Shown: positions 1 through 8,153 of the stretch, piece by piece
Layout: each line of letters begins with the position of its first letter
Numbering within the stretch: the stretch's first letter is position 1
DNA from: Enterobacter asburiae
GTDB taxonomy: Bacteria > Pseudomonadota > Gammaproteobacteria > Enterobacterales > Enterobacteriaceae
DNA length: 64,000 bases
Assembly (NCBI RefSeq): GCF_007035645.1
Contig: NZ_AP019632.1
Span: forward strand, 3,658,001 to 3,722,000
Direction of reading: 5' to 3'
Made by a program: the position numbers and the translations under genes
Notes under the pieces: generated by a model
Told to the model about the DNA's origin: nothing
Database searches by the model: none
Seen by the model: the letters and a program-made list of their open reading frames with translations, nothing else

Positions 1-32
1 ATCGCATCGTCCGGACCGTTACTCACAAATAA
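1..32 (+). CDS. metI: MetI C-terminus (methionine ABC transporter permease), 5' truncated by window edge
   Basis: Only the last nine codons and the TAA stop at 30-32 are in the window. Read from base 3 they give RIVRTVTHK, which matches the C-terminal end of enterobacterial MetI, the inner-membrane permease of the MetNIQ D- and L-methionine importer. The position directly upstream of metQ, with 40 bp between stop and start, is the usual metNIQ operon order. The identification rests on this short peptide and on context. Confidence 0.7.
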   Translation, partial: RIVRTVTHK

Positions 33-72
33 CGTTACACACAACACAAACTCTACGAGTTAAGGATAAAAC

Positions 73-888
73 ATGGCGTTTAAATTAAAGACCTTTGCAG
101 CAGTAGGCGCGCTGATCGGCTCTCTGGCACTGGTGGGTTGCGGTCAGGACGAAAAAGATCCAAACCACATTAAAGTGGGCGTTATCGTGGGTGCAGAACA
201 ACAGGTTGCTGAAGTTGCTCAGAAAGTGGCGAAAGAGAAGTATGGCCTGGACGTTGAGCTGGTGACCTTCAACGATTACGTTCTGCCGAACGAAGCGCTG
301 AGCAAAGGCGATATCGACGCTAACGCCTTCCAGCATAAGCCATACCTGGATCAGCAGATCAAAGATCGTGGCTATAAACTGGTGGGTGTTGGTAACACCT
401 TCGTTTATCCAATTGCCGGTTACTCTAAGAAAATTAAATCGCTGGACGAGCTGCAGCCGGGCTCTCAGGTTGCCGTGCCTAACGACCCAACCAACCTTGG
501 TCGTTCCCTGCTGCTGCTGCAGAAAGTGGGCCTGATAAAACTGAAAGACGGTGTTGGCCTGCTGCCAACCGTTCTGGATGTCACCGAGAACCCGAAAAAT
601 CTGAAAATTGTTGAACTGGAAGCACCGCAGCTGCCTCGTTCTCTGGACGATGCGCAGATTGCCCTGGCCGTTATCAACACCACTTACGCCAGCCAGATTG
701 GCCTGACGCCAGCTAAAGACGGTATCTTCGTTGAAGATAAAGACTCCCCGTACGTTAACCTGATCGTGACTCGCGAAGACAACAAGGACGCGGAAAACGT
801 GAAGAAATTCGTTCAGGCTTATCAGTCTGATGAAGTTTACCAGGAAGCCAACAAAGTGTTTAACGGCGGCGCTGTTAAAGGCTGGTAA
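73..888 (+). CDS. metQ: Methionine ABC transporter substrate-binding lipoprotein MetQ
   Basis: MetQ is the methionine-binding lipoprotein that feeds the MetN/MetI ABC importer at the inner membrane. The 271-residue product has a lipoprotein signal with lipobox LVGC, so Cys23 would be the lipidated N-terminus. The mature part has the NlpA/MetQ family fold, with conserved stretches such as NAFQHKPYLD and VAVPNDPTN. Length equals the E. coli protein. An AAGGA Shine-Dalgarno at 62-66 supports the ATG at 73. It is the last gene of metNIQ, and an inverted repeat follows. Regulation by MetJ would act at the operon promoter outside the window. Confidence 0.97.
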   Translation: MAFKLKTFAAVGALIGSLALVGCGQDEKDPNHIKVGVIVGAEQQVAEVAQKVAKEKYGLDVELVTFNDYVLPNEALSKGDIDANAFQHKPYLDQQIKDRGYKLVGVGNTFVYPIAGYSKKIKSLDELQPGSQVAVPNDPTNLGRSLLLLQKVGLIKLKDGVGLLPTVLDVTENPKNLKIVELEAPQLPRSLDDAQIALAVINTTYASQIGLTPAKDGIFVEDKDSPYVNLIVTREDNKDAENVKKFVQAYQSDEVYQEANKVFNGGAVKGW

Positions 889-910
889 TCTCACCTCAGT
901 GTAATATCAT

Positions 911-934
911 CAGGACGGGCTTATGCCCGTCTTG
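911..934 (+). terminator. Terminator-like hairpin after metQ
   Basis: A 10-bp stem (911-920 with 925-934, one G-T pair) closes a 4-base TTAT loop. Only a weak T-rich run (tcattt) follows. It lies 22 bp past the metQ stop and probably ends the metNIQ transcript before rcsF. Confidence 0.6.
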
Positions 935-994
935 TCATTTGTGCAGTCAACTGATTCAATATCTGACGTTTTGATTATCCATTGAGGAACTATT

Positions 995-1399
995 ATGCGT
1001 GCTTTACCGATCTGTCTTTTAGCACTCATGCTGAGCGGCTGTTCTATGCTAAGCAGATCTCCCGTTGAACCTGTTCAAAGCACGGCAACCCCGCCAAAAA
1101 CCGAGCCTGCAAAACCGAAAGTGGTTCGCCCTGCGCCGGTTCGCATTATCACGAAAGCAGACGAACTCGTCGGTAAACCGTTCCGTGAACTGGGCGAAGT
1201 GAGCGGCGAATCCTGTCAGGCAACCAATCAGGACTCACCACCGAATATTCCGACAGCGCGTAAACGTATGCAGATTAATGCCGCAAAAATGAAAGCCAAC
1301 GCGGTCCTGCTGCACAGCTGTGAAGTCACCAGCGGCACGCCGGGCTGCTATCGTCAGGCGGTTTGCATCGGTTCTGCGCTGAACATCACGGCGAAATGA
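995..1399 (+). CDS. rcsF: Outer-membrane lipoprotein RcsF, sensor of the Rcs envelope-stress phosphorelay
   Basis: RcsF senses outer-membrane and peptidoglycan damage and signals through IgaA to the Rcs phosphorelay. The 134-residue product has a lipobox ending at Cys16. A proline- and lysine-rich linker (about residues 31-50) follows, typical of the part threaded through the outer membrane. The globular domain keeps the four cysteines Cys74, Cys109, Cys118 and Cys124, which form the two nested disulfides of the family. GAGGAA just upstream serves as ribosome binding site. The stop codon overlaps the trmO start (ATGA), so the two genes are probably translationally coupled. BamA, a known RcsF partner, is also encoded in this window. 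Confidence 0.97.
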   Translation: MRALPICLLALMLSGCSMLSRSPVEPVQSTATPPKTEPAKPKVVRPAPVRIITKADELVGKPFRELGEVSGESCQATNQDSPPNIPTARKRMQINAAKMKANAVLLHSCEVTSGTPGCYRQAVCIGSALNITAK

Positions 1400-2103
1400 G
1401 TGCATTTCAGTTCGAGCAGATAGGCGTTATCCATTCTCCTTATAAAGAGAAGTTCGCCGTCCCCCGCCAGCCCGGTCTGGTCACCAGCGGAAGCGGTGAG
1501 CTTCACCTGATTGCGCCTTACAATCAGGCCGATGCTGTACGCGGGCTCGAGGCTTTCAGCCATTTATGGGTGGTGTTCGTGTTTCACCAGACGATGGAAG
1601 GCGGCTGGCGTCCTACCGTGCGCCCTCCTCGTCTTGGCGGAAATGCGAGAATGGGCGTGTTTGCGACTCGCTCGACCTTCCGCCCAAACCCGGTTGGCAT
1701 GTCGCTGGTTGAACTGAAAGGCATACGCTGCCAGAAAGATCGGGTGATACTGGAGTTAGGTAGTCTGGACCTGGTAGACGGCACGCCGGTAATCGACATC
1801 AAACCCTATTTGCCCTTCGCCGAAGCGCTCCCGGACGCGCGTGCAAGTTATGCTCAGGACGCACCGCAGGCGGACATGCCTGTTTATTTTACGCCAGAGA
1901 TAACCGCGCAGATCGGTCAGCTGGAGAAACGCTATCCTCGCTTACGGGATTTCATCACTGAAGTTCTGGCACAGGACCCTCGTCCGGCCTACCGTAAAGA
2001 TGAGGAAGAAGGAAAAACGTACGCCGTCTGGCTGCTCGATTTCAACGTTCGATGGCGCGTCACCGGGGCAGGTTTTGAAGTGTTTGCCCTTGAACCCAGG
2101 TAA
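1396..2103 (+). CDS. trmO: tRNA (adenine(37)-N6)-methyltransferase TrmO (TsaA/YaeB)
   Basis: TrmO uses S-adenosylmethionine to methylate N6 of t6A37 in threonine tRNAs, giving m6t6A. The chosen ATG overlaps the rcsF stop and yields 235 residues beginning MSAFQFEQIG, the E. coli length and N-terminus. An in-frame ATG 33 bp upstream lies inside rcsF and is not needed. The family core is present: an SPYKEKF motif near the start, GGWRPTVRPPR, and ARMGVFATRSTFRPNP around residue 80, part of the unusual beta-barrel SAM-binding fold. Confidence 0.95.
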   Translation: MSAFQFEQIGVIHSPYKEKFAVPRQPGLVTSGSGELHLIAPYNQADAVRGLEAFSHLWVVFVFHQTMEGGWRPTVRPPRLGGNARMGVFATRSTFRPNPVGMSLVELKGIRCQKDRVILELGSLDLVDGTPVIDIKPYLPFAEALPDARASYAQDAPQADMPVYFTPEITAQIGQLEKRYPRLRDFITEVLAQDPRPAYRKDEEEGKTYAVWLLDFNVRWRVTGAGFEVFALEPR

Positions 2104-2120
2104 TTTTGTTCTCCTCTCTT

Positions 2121-2147
2121 TTGGCATCTTTGCCACACTGGTAAACT
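2121..2147 (+). promoter_or_regulatory. Candidate proS promoter
   Basis: TTGGCA at 2121-2126 and TAAACT at 2142-2147 are separated by 15 bp, shorter than ideal, but a TGG directly before TAAACT gives an extended -10 element. It would start a leader of about 60 nt ahead of proS. Prediction from sequence only. Confidence 0.35.
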
Positions 2148-2164
2148 AAACCACTTTTTTGTGT

Positions 2165-2184
2165 CAGGCTGGTGTTTCAGCCTG
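2165..2184 (+). other. Leader hairpin upstream of proS
   Basis: CAGGCTG (2165-2171) and CAGCCTG (2178-2184) form a perfect 7-bp stem with a 6-base loop, 30 bp before the proS start. No T-run follows, so it is not an ordinary terminator. It may stabilise the leader or affect translation; its function is unknown. Confidence 0.4.
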
Positions 2185-2214
2185 TTCCAATCGTCGAAAT
2201 GGAACCGTAACAAC

Positions 2215-3933
2215 ATGCGTACTAGCCAATATCTGCTCTCCACTCTGAAGGAGACGCCTGCCGACGCCGAAGTGATCAGCCATCAGCTGATGCTGCGCGC
2301 CGGGATGATCCGCAAGCTGGCCTCCGGGTTATACACCTGGCTGCCGACCGGCGTGCGCGTCCTGAAAAAAGTCGAAAACATCGTGCGTGAAGAGATGAAC
2401 AACGCCGGTGCTATCGAGGTGTCCATGCCTGTGGTTCAGCCCGCTGACCTGTGGCAGGAGAGCGGCCGTTGGGAACAATATGGTCCTGAACTGCTGCGCT
2501 TTGTCGATCGCGGCGAGCGTCCTTTCGTTCTCGGCCCAACGCATGAAGAAGTCATTACCGACCTGATTCGTAATGAGCTGAGCTCTTACAAACAGCTGCC
2601 GCTGAACTTCTTCCAGATCCAGACCAAGTTCCGTGACGAAGTTCGCCCACGTTTCGGCGTAATGCGCTCTCGCGAATTCCTGATGAAAGATGCTTACTCA
2701 TTCCATACCTCTCAGGAATCACTGCAAGAGACTTACGACGCAATGTACGCGGCGTACAGCAAAATCTTCTCCCGCATGGGTCTGGATTTCCGTGCTGTGC
2801 AGGCCGATACCGGCTCCATCGGCGGTAGCGCCTCCCATGAGTTCCAGGTCCTGGCGCAGAGCGGTGAAGACGATGTGATCTTCTCTGACTCTTCAGATTA
2901 CGCGGCGAATATCGAATTTGCAGAAGCGCTGGCGCCAAAAGAACCACGCGGGGCGGCAACGCAAGAGATGACGCTGGTTGATACGCCAAACGCTAAAACC
3001 ATTGCCGAGCTGGTTGAGCAGTTCAATCTGCCAGTCGAAAAAACCGTGAAAACCCTGCTGGTGAAATCTACCGAAGGTAGCGCTTATCCGCTGGTTGCCC
3101 TGCTGGTGCGTGGCGATCATGAGCTGAACGAAGTGAAAACCGAGAAGCTGCCGCAGGTAGCCAGCCCGCTGACCTTCGCAACGGAAGCGGAAATCCGCGC
3201 CGTGGTGAATGCGGGTCCAGGTTCACTGGGTCCAGTCAATCTACCGGTGCCTGTTGTCATTGACCGCACGGTTGCGGCAATGAGCGACTTCTCCGCAGGT
3301 GCGAACATCGACGGTAAACATTACTTCGGCATCAACTGGGATCGCGACGTGGCGACGCCGGAAGTGGCTGACATCCGTAACGTGGTTGCAGGCGATCCAA
3401 GCCCGGACGGCCAGGGTACCCTGATGATTAAGCGCGGCATCGAAGTGGGTCATATCTTCCAGCTGGGTGATAAATACTCTCGCGCGCTGAACGCGGCCGT
3501 TCAGGGTGAAGATGGCCGTAACCAGATCCTGACCATGGGTTGCTACGGTATCGGGGTGACGCGCGTGGTGGCTGCGGCGATTGAGCAGAACTACGACGAA
3601 CGCGGCATCGTCTGGCCGGACAATATTGCGCCGTTCCAGGTGGCTATTCTGCCAATGAACATGCACAAGTCTTACCGCGTGCAGGAGCTGGCCGAGAAGC
3701 TGTATGCCGAGCTGCGCGCTCAGGGTATCGAAGTGCTGATGGATGACCGTAAAGAGCGTCCGGGCGTGATGTTTGCCGATATGGAACTGATCGGTATCCC
3801 GCACACCGTCGTCATCGGCGACCGTAACCTCGACAGCGATGAGATTGAATACAAATACCGTCGCAGCGGCGAGAAACAGATGATCAAGACCGGCGACATT
3901 CTTGATTACCTGGTGAAAGCCATCAAAGGCTAA
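2215..3933 (+). CDS. proS: Prolyl-tRNA synthetase
   Basis: ProS charges tRNA-Pro with proline in the cytoplasm. It is a class II synthetase of the bacterial type with an inserted editing domain. The ATG at 2215 gives 572 residues starting [13 protein letters not shown], the E. coli length; an in-frame ATG 54 bp further up would add an unconserved leader. Class II motif 2 is visible around residues 140-160 ([21 protein letters not shown]). The editing insertion occupies roughly residues 220-400. Motif 3 lies near residues 440-455 ([13 protein letters not shown]), followed by the C-terminal anticodon-binding domain. In E. coli a gene (yaeF) follows; here proS faces nlpE across a shared terminator. 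Confidence 0.98.
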   Translation: MRTSQYLLSTLKETPADAEVISHQLMLRAGMIRKLASGLYTWLPTGVRVLKKVENIVREEMNNAGAIEVSMPVVQPADLWQESGRWEQYGPELLRFVDRGERPFVLGPTHEEVITDLIRNELSSYKQLPLNFFQIQTKFRDEVRPRFGVMRSREFLMKDAYSFHTSQESLQETYDAMYAAYSKIFSRMGLDFRAVQADTGSIGGSASHEFQVLAQSGEDDVIFSDSSDYAANIEFAEALAPKEPRGAATQEMTLVDTPNAKTIAELVEQFNLPVEKTVKTLLVKSTEGSAYPLVALLVRGDHELNEVKTEKLPQVASPLTFATEAEIRAVVNAGPGSLGPVNLPVPVVIDRTVAAMSDFSAGANIDGKHYFGINWDRDVATPEVADIRNVVAGDPSPDGQGTLMIKRGIEVGHIFQLGDKYSRALNAAVQGEDGRNQILTMGCYGIGVTRVVAAAIEQNYDERGIVWPDNIAPFQVAILPMNMHKSYRVQELAEKLYAELRAQGIEVLMDDRKERPGVMFADMELIGIPHTVVIGDRNLDSDEIEYKYRRSGEKQMIKTGDILDYLVKAIKG

Positions 3934-3935
3934 AC

Positions 3936-3963
3936 AAAAAACCCCGCTCAGGCGGGGTTTTTT
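3936..3963. terminator. Bidirectional terminator between proS and nlpE
   Basis: ACCCCGC (3941-3947) pairs with GCGGGGT (3952-3958) around a TCAG loop. An A-run precedes the stem and a T-run follows it, so it can end both proS (plus) and nlpE (minus). Confidence 0.9.
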
Positions 3964-3980
3964 AATGGCTCAGCGTCGGC

Positions 3981-4679
3981 TTATTTACTGTTACAGTCTT
4001 TACCCGCAACAAACTTCGCGTCTTTATCTGCCACCAGCGTTTTCACCATCTCCCCGCTATCCGGGTTTGGCTCCAGCGTAAAGTGACCGTCAACCGTCAG
4101 CAATACCGGCTTGCTGTCATTGCCGCGTGCCACAGCGTAATCACGTTCAAGCTGCGCATTGTTTGCCACGCTGACCTTCCTGCCGGTTGCGCAGTCGGTA
4201 AAGATCGCCGCATCCGCCATATAGAAGTACATCCCCCGCATTGCCATCGGCGTGGCAGGCAGAGCCGCTTTTACCGGCGCCAGCGTGTAGTTGAACTGGG
4301 ATTCAATCGGGTTGCCTTCGCGGTCAAGCATCTCCATCCCCTCACCTTTGGCGCGGAAAAAGGTTTTCTCACCGGAGGTATCCGTCAGGACCAGCTTCTC
4401 CGCCGTACGCGCCCAGGTGCCATAAGTGGCAAAAGAAGAAGGCTCTTTAACGCCCTGATAGCGCTGATTCATCACCCAGGTGCCATCTTTTTGCAGGAAC
4501 AGCGACGTTTCAATGCCTTCGCAGTCCGCGCAAGGCAATACGCCGCGCCAGCTTTGCTGCATCGGTTTTAATTCTTCCGTTTGCGTGGGTTGTAAAACCT
4601 GCGTTTCGGAGCGGTTGTTACACCCAAAAAGCGCAAACAGCGTACTCACTGCCAGCGCTGACCATAATGCTTTTTTCAC
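3981..4679 (-). CDS. nlpE: Outer-membrane lipoprotein NlpE (CutF), surface and copper sensor for the Cpx response
   Basis: NlpE activates the CpxAR envelope-stress system on surface contact, lipoprotein-trafficking defects or redox and copper stress. The 232-residue product has a lipobox ending at Cys20. The N-terminal domain contains the family's CxxC motif (Cys50-Ala-Asp-Cys53). The C-terminal OB-like domain carries Cys163 and Cys229, the pair expected to form the disulfide that reports on redox state. The gene stands alone between proS and arfB, converging on proS. rcsF nearby feeds the Rcs response, so two envelope sensors lie within 4 kb. Confidence 0.96.
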   Translation of the reverse strand: MKKALWSALAVSTLFALFGCNNRSETQVLQPTQTEELKPMQQSWRGVLPCADCEGIETSLFLQKDGTWVMNQRYQGVKEPSSFATYGTWARTAEKLVLTDTSGEKTFFRAKGEGMEMLDREGNPIESQFNYTLAPVKAALPATPMAMRGMYFYMADAAIFTDCATGRKVSVANNAQLERDYAVARGNDSKPVLLTVDGHFTLEPNPDSGEMVKTLVADKDAKFVAGKDCNSK

Positions 4680-4713
4680 AATGAATTCCTTATGAAAAGT
4701 GTGTTCCCTTTCG

Positions 4714-5136
4714 TCACTCTGTCGGGCGACGAACTTTACCGCGTAGTGCTTTCACTGTGGATTTTTGGGCCTTCGAGGACAACCGACGCTCTTTCGATGC
4801 GCGGGTTGGCCGCGTTGCCCGGCGGCTTTTTTGTACTGCCGTTAGCTCTTTGATGACCGCCACTAGCCTGGCTAGCGCCGCTTCCCGGTTGAGCTCCTGG
4901 CTGCGGTACTCCTGGGCTTTGATCACAATCACGCCATCGCTGGTGATCAGGTGATGGCTGGCGGCAAGCAGGCTTTCTTTATAATACTCTGGCAGGCTTG
5001 AGGCCCGAATGTCAAAACGCAAATGGATAGCCGTCGACGCCTTGTTGACGTGCTGCCCGCCAGCCCCCTGCGCACGGATGGCGGTGATCTCCAGCTCGCT
5101 GTCAGGGATGCTGACGTTTCGGGACAAGACGATCAT
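4714..5136 (-). CDS. arfB: Peptidyl-tRNA hydrolase ArfB (YaeJ), ribosome rescue factor
   Basis: ArfB frees peptides from ribosomes stalled without a stop codon, a backup for trans-translation. The start at 5136 gives 140 residues beginning MIVLSRNV, the E. coli length; five extra in-frame codons upstream lie inside yaeQ and are not conserved. The catalytic GGQ sits at residues 26-28 ([12 protein letters not shown]). The tail from about residue 105 is rich in Lys and Arg, as needed to enter the empty mRNA channel. It overlaps the end of yaeQ by 4 bp (ATGA), so coupled translation is likely. Confidence 0.95.
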   Translation of the reverse strand: MIVLSRNVSIPDSELEITAIRAQGAGGQHVNKASTAIHLRFDIRASSLPEYYKESLLAASHHLITSDGVIVIKAQEYRSQELNREAALARLVAVIKELTAVQKSRRATRPTRASKERRLSSKAQKSTVKALRGKVRRPTE

Positions 5137-5678
5137 GACGCGGGTTGCCACGCCGTTAAATGAATTTCCAGATTATTCTGAGAATCAGAGAGCCAGATGG
5201 CGCCATCCTGAATTGTCGCCTGCAAAACCATGGTCCGGCTGGCGAACTCGCTCAACTGCGCCAGTTGCTCATCATCCAGATACCAGACCGTGAGATTTTT
5301 AAACTGTCCGCACTTGCTCTTGTTTTGCTGCCACCAAATCTCCGCAGCGCGCTGATTATACGCGAATAAGGCCACTTCAGCGGACTGGGTGCAGGCCTTC
5401 TTAATTCTGCGCTCGTCAGGCAGGCCGAGTTCGATCCACAAATCGATACCCAGATGATCGTTGCGCAGCCAGGCTTCAGGCTCGTCTTCTGCGCTTAACC
5501 CTCGGGAAAACTGCAGACGCTCGTCGGCATACTTGATCCACGCCAGCAGGCGCAGCATCATGCGCTCCTGGGTTTCGGAGGGGTGGCGTGCCAGCGTAAG
5601 CGACGCGTCGAGGAACTGGTTGCGATCCAGATCGGCCACATTGACCACTGCTTTATAAATTGTCGCTTTCAGCGCCAT
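5133..5678 (-). CDS. yaeQ: YaeQ family protein, PD-(D/E)XK-like fold, function unknown
   Basis: The 181-residue protein matches E. coli YaeQ over its full length, starting [10 protein letters not shown]. The family has a nuclease-like PD-(D/E)XK fold by structure, but no enzymatic role is established. There is no signal peptide or membrane segment, so it is cytoplasmic. Older literature linked YaeQ to suppression of RfaH loss, which has been questioned. It is the first gene of a two-gene unit with arfB and is transcribed divergently from yaeP-rof. Confidence 0.93.
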   Translation of the reverse strand: MALKATIYKAVVNVADLDRNQFLDASLTLARHPSETQERMMLRLLAWIKYADERLQFSRGLSAEDEPEAWLRNDHLGIDLWIELGLPDERRIKKACTQSAEVALFAYNQRAAEIWWQQNKSKCGQFKNLTVWYLDDEQLAQLSEFASRTMVLQATIQDGAIWLSDSQNNLEIHLTAWQPAS

Positions 5679-5769
5679 GAGAGAACTCCATTCGAATCAG
5701 GCGCACATTGTAGCGAAAACCGCGGCAAAAGGCTGTTACAGGGTGTTAAATACACCGCTATCAAGGCTC

Positions 5770-5798
5770 TGATATTGCTTAAATGAGTATGGTATAGT
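5770..5798 (+). promoter_or_regulatory. Candidate promoter for yaeP-rof
   Basis: In the 196-bp divergent region between yaeQ and yaeP, TATAGT at 5793-5798 preceded by TGG makes a good extended -10. The -35 position (5770-5775, TGATAT) is weak. The predicted start would give a leader of about 70 nt. Confidence 0.4.
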
Positions 5799-5874
5799 CA
5801 CCTTGCTAAACCGAGTTTATCTTCGTAGGCTTAATGATATCTCACAGTAAGTCAGTGCGCTGGCGGGAGGGGAT

Positions 5875-6075
5875 GTGAATAATTATTGTGAGTTAATTCG
5901 CAAACGGTATGCGGAAATCGCCAGCGGAGATCTGGGGTATATCCCGGACGCGTTGGGCTGTGTATTGAAGGTGCTTAATGAAGTGGCCTCTGATGAGAGC
6001 CTTTCAGAGTCGGTCAGGGAAAAAGCAGCGTATGCTGCGGCGAATTTACTGGTGAGCGATTATGTCGATGAATGA
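5875..6075 (+). CDS. yaeP: YaeP, UPF0253 small conserved protein
   Basis: The product is 66 residues and nearly identical to E. coli YaeP (core [14 protein letters not shown]). Its function is unknown. The start is GTG at 5875, backed by a strong purine-rich ribosome site (GGGAGGGG, about 5864-5870). An ATG two bases earlier is out of frame and followed at once by a stop. The 3' end overlaps rof by 14 bp, so the two are almost certainly co-translated. Confidence 0.92.
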   Translation: MNNYCELIRKRYAEIASGDLGYIPDALGCVLKVLNEVASDESLSESVREKAAYAAANLLVSDYVDE

Positions 6076-6322
6076 TACTTATCAACCCATCAATTGTGAT
6101 GACTATGACAACCTCGAACTCGCCTGCCAGCATCATTTATTACTGACGCTGGAGCTAAAAGATGGCGAAGTGTTGAAGGCGAAAGCCAGCGATCTGGTTT
6201 CACGAAAGAATGTGGAATACCTGATAGTGGAAGACGCCGGTGCGACGCGTGAGCTGCGTCTGGACAAAATAGCCAGCTTCAGCCACCCGCAAATCGGCAC
6301 CGTCGTGGTGAGCGAATCCTGA
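6062..6322 (+). CDS. rof: Rho-binding antiterminator Rof (YaeO)
   Basis: Rof binds the transcription terminator Rho and inhibits its loading on RNA. The product is small, with an Sm-like fold and conserved text such as [16 protein letters not shown] and [12 protein letters not shown]. Two in-frame starts are possible: ATG at 6062 (86 residues) and ATG at 6068 (84 residues, the form I recall for E. coli). GGTGAG at 6051-6056 is better spaced for 6062, which is used here. It overlaps yaeP, and a hairpin follows the stop. Confidence 0.93.
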   Translation: MSMNDTYQPINCDDYDNLELACQHHLLLTLELKDGEVLKAKASDLVSRKNVEYLIVEDAGATRELRLDKIASFSHPQIGTVVVSES

Positions 6323-6330
6323 TGACACTA

Positions 6331-6351
6331 ACGGGCAGCCTGGCTGCCCGT
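6331..6351. terminator. Hairpin between convergent rof and tilS
   Basis: A near-perfect palindrome (ACGGGCAGCC T GGCTGCCCGT) centred at 6341 lies 9 bp after the rof stop and touches the tilS stop codon at 6351. The downstream T-run is weak (tacgctttc). It probably ends rof transcription. Confidence 0.6.
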
Positions 6352-7640
6352 TACGCTTTCTGCCACTCAAAACGAACGCCCTCTTCTGACCACCCCTCTT
6401 CCGTGATGAACACCCCTGCAGCAGCGATAAGCGTTTCACCGTAGAACAGTAGCGGCGTGGTGTCGCGCAGCCACGGCGGCACGTTACACTCCTGCCATAT
6501 TTTCTTCAGCTTCCGTCCCCCGTTGCGCCCGACGATATGCAGCAGGCCGCCAGCCTTAAAGCGCACGGTGACCAGTTCATCGGGCTTCGGCAGCCGCACA
6601 TGACCAGACGACAGAAGAGAAACGCGTCCTGCCTCACAGGGCAATATCAGGGGCGCGTCAGGAGAAAGCCAGTCGAGCACCACATCGGTCAGCGAGGGCA
6701 TGGATTTTATCCACCAGAGCTCCCCTTTATAGCGTCTCACCTCAAAACCGTTCAGGTGGACGCACGGGGAAGCATCATCCCGCGCCAGTGCGACTTCGTC
6801 CCAGATACGGCTCAGCATTGTCCGCGACGGCATCGCGGCGCGATGAAAGGCCAGCCAGCGCCGTAGCAGCGCGGCGCGACGTACCGGGCTCATCGCTTTC
6901 ATCGGTGCGATCGCCAGCGCCCCGTCGGCAGAAATGAGTGCAGCCAGCTCGTCGCTCAACAGTTCATCCAGCAACGATTCCTGTTCGGCGCACAGCATGG
7001 CGCTTCTTGCCGTCGCGTCGGCGAAATGCGGCCAGCGCTCGCCTAAAAGCGGGAGGACGCGCAGACGCAGGAAGTTACGGTCATAGCCGTCATCCTGGTT
7101 ACTCTCATCTTCGATCCAGTTCAGCTGATGTTCTCGCGCCCAGGCTTCCAGCGAGGCACGCGTCTCGCCAAGCAGCGGACGCAGTAGCGTTGTGCCGGCA
7201 AATTCAGAACGCGTCGGCATGGCAGAAAGTCCCGCCGGGCCGCTGCCCCGCTTAAGGGCCAGCAGAAAGGTTTCACACTGATCGTCCAGATGCTGGGCCG
7301 TGACCAGCGCTTCTCCAGGACGTAATGCCCCGGCAAACGCGGCATAGCGGGCTTTCCGCGCCTGCGCTTCGATGCCCAGCCCTTCCTTCGCAAGCGTGAC
7401 GCGCTCAACGATGAGCGGGATCGCCCAGGCCGCACACAAGGCTTCACAGTGCACCACCCACGCCTCTGCGTGAGGACTTAATCCGTGGTGAATATGCATC
7501 GCCCGAAGCTGGACGTCAGGCTCCCGATCGCGCCAAAGCTTAAGGCGATGCAGCAACACGGTAGAATCCAGGCCACCGCTAAACCCCACCAGCAGCTGGC
7601 GGTACGGTGAAACGGCTTGTGCGATAGCGGGTGAGGTCAT
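6351..7640 (-). CDS. tilS: tRNA(Ile)-lysidine synthetase TilS
   Basis: TilS attaches lysine to C34 of the minor tRNA-Ile(CAU), changing its decoding from Met to Ile; the gene is essential in E. coli. The PP-loop ATPase motif SGGLDST is at residues 21-27, and conserved HIHHGLS and [14 protein letters not shown] segments follow. The C-terminal tRNA-recognition domain includes [15 protein letters not shown]. Length is 429 against 432 in E. coli; the N-terminal dozen residues diverge. No good ribosome binding site precedes the ATG at 7640, and a terminator separates it from yaeR upstream. Confidence 0.96.
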   Translation of the reverse strand: MTSPAIAQAVSPYRQLLVGFSGGLDSTVLLHRLKLWRDREPDVQLRAMHIHHGLSPHAEAWVVHCEALCAAWAIPLIVERVTLAKEGLGIEAQARKARYAAFAGALRPGEALVTAQHLDDQCETFLLALKRGSGPAGLSAMPTRSEFAGTTLLRPLLGETRASLEAWAREHQLNWIEDESNQDDGYDRNFLRLRVLPLLGERWPHFADATARSAMLCAEQESLLDELLSDELAALISADGALAIAPMKAMSPVRRAALLRRWLAFHRAAMPSRTMLSRIWDEVALARDDASPCVHLNGFEVRRYKGELWWIKSMPSLTDVVLDWLSPDAPLILPCEAGRVSLLSSGHVRLPKPDELVTVRFKAGGLLHIVGRNGGRKLKKIWQECNVPPWLRDTTPLLFYGETLIAAAGVFITEEGWSEEGVRFEWQKA

Positions 7641-7653
7641 AGGAGATTACACA

Positions 7654-7680
7654 TAAAAAATGCCCGAACTGAGCGGGCAT
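7654..7680 (-). terminator. Terminator after yaeR, upstream of tilS
   Basis: ATGCCCG (7660-7666) and CGGGCAT (7674-7680) form a 7-bp stem with a 7-base loop. On the minus strand the stem is followed by TTTTTT. It ends or attenuates transcription coming from yaeR before tilS, whose own start lies 14 bp further on. Confidence 0.85.
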
Positions 7681-7698
7681 TATCACACAGGACAACCA

Positions 7699-8088
7699 TT
7701 ACTGCTGATAAAGCTCCAGCGGCAGGCCGTCCGGATCGTTGAAAAAAGTAAAGCGCTTGTCGGTGAACGGATCGACGCGTATCGCTTCGCACGTCACGCC
7801 GTGCGCTTCCAGATGCTTAACTGCGCTATCCAGGTCATCGACGCTGAAGGCAAGATGACGCAGGCCGCAGGCTTCCGGGCGGGACGGACGTGCAGGCGGA
7901 AAAGGAAAAGAGAAGAGCTCAATCACATATTGCCCGTTTAACGCCAGGTCGCCCTTCCAGGAGTCGCGCTCCTCGCGGTAGGCCTCGCTCATGAGCGTAA
8001 AGCCCAGGATGTCGCAGTAGAAGGCCTTACTTTTCGCGTAATCGGTCGCAATGATCGCAATATGATGAACAGCTTTTAAACCCAGCAT
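7699..8088 (-). CDS. yaeR: VOC-family glyoxalase-like protein YaeR (GloA2-type)
   Basis: The 129-residue protein belongs to the vicinal-oxygen-chelate superfamily (glyoxalase I, dioxygenases). Metal ligands expected for this fold are visible: His8 or His9 (VHHIAI), Glu57 (YVIELF), His78 (LRHLAF) and Glu125 (PLELYQ). The specific substrate is not known; annotation as a glyoxalase rests on family membership. It lies downstream of ldcC on the same strand with a 65-bp gap and has its own terminator. Confidence 0.9.
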   Translation of the reverse strand: MLGLKAVHHIAIIATDYAKSKAFYCDILGFTLMSEAYREERDSWKGDLALNGQYVIELFSFPFPPARPSRPEACGLRHLAFSVDDLDSAVKHLEAHGVTCEAIRVDPFTDKRFTFFNDPDGLPLELYQQ

Positions 8089-8153
8089 AGCTTCTCCTTT
8101 TTATGATGCCTGAACGTTACAACCGATAACCCGCGCCTGGCAAGCGGTCACCC

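Noticed and set aside
85..894. 269-codon minus-strand open frame opposite metQ
   Set aside because: Antisense shadow of metQ; no ribosome site and no family resemblance.
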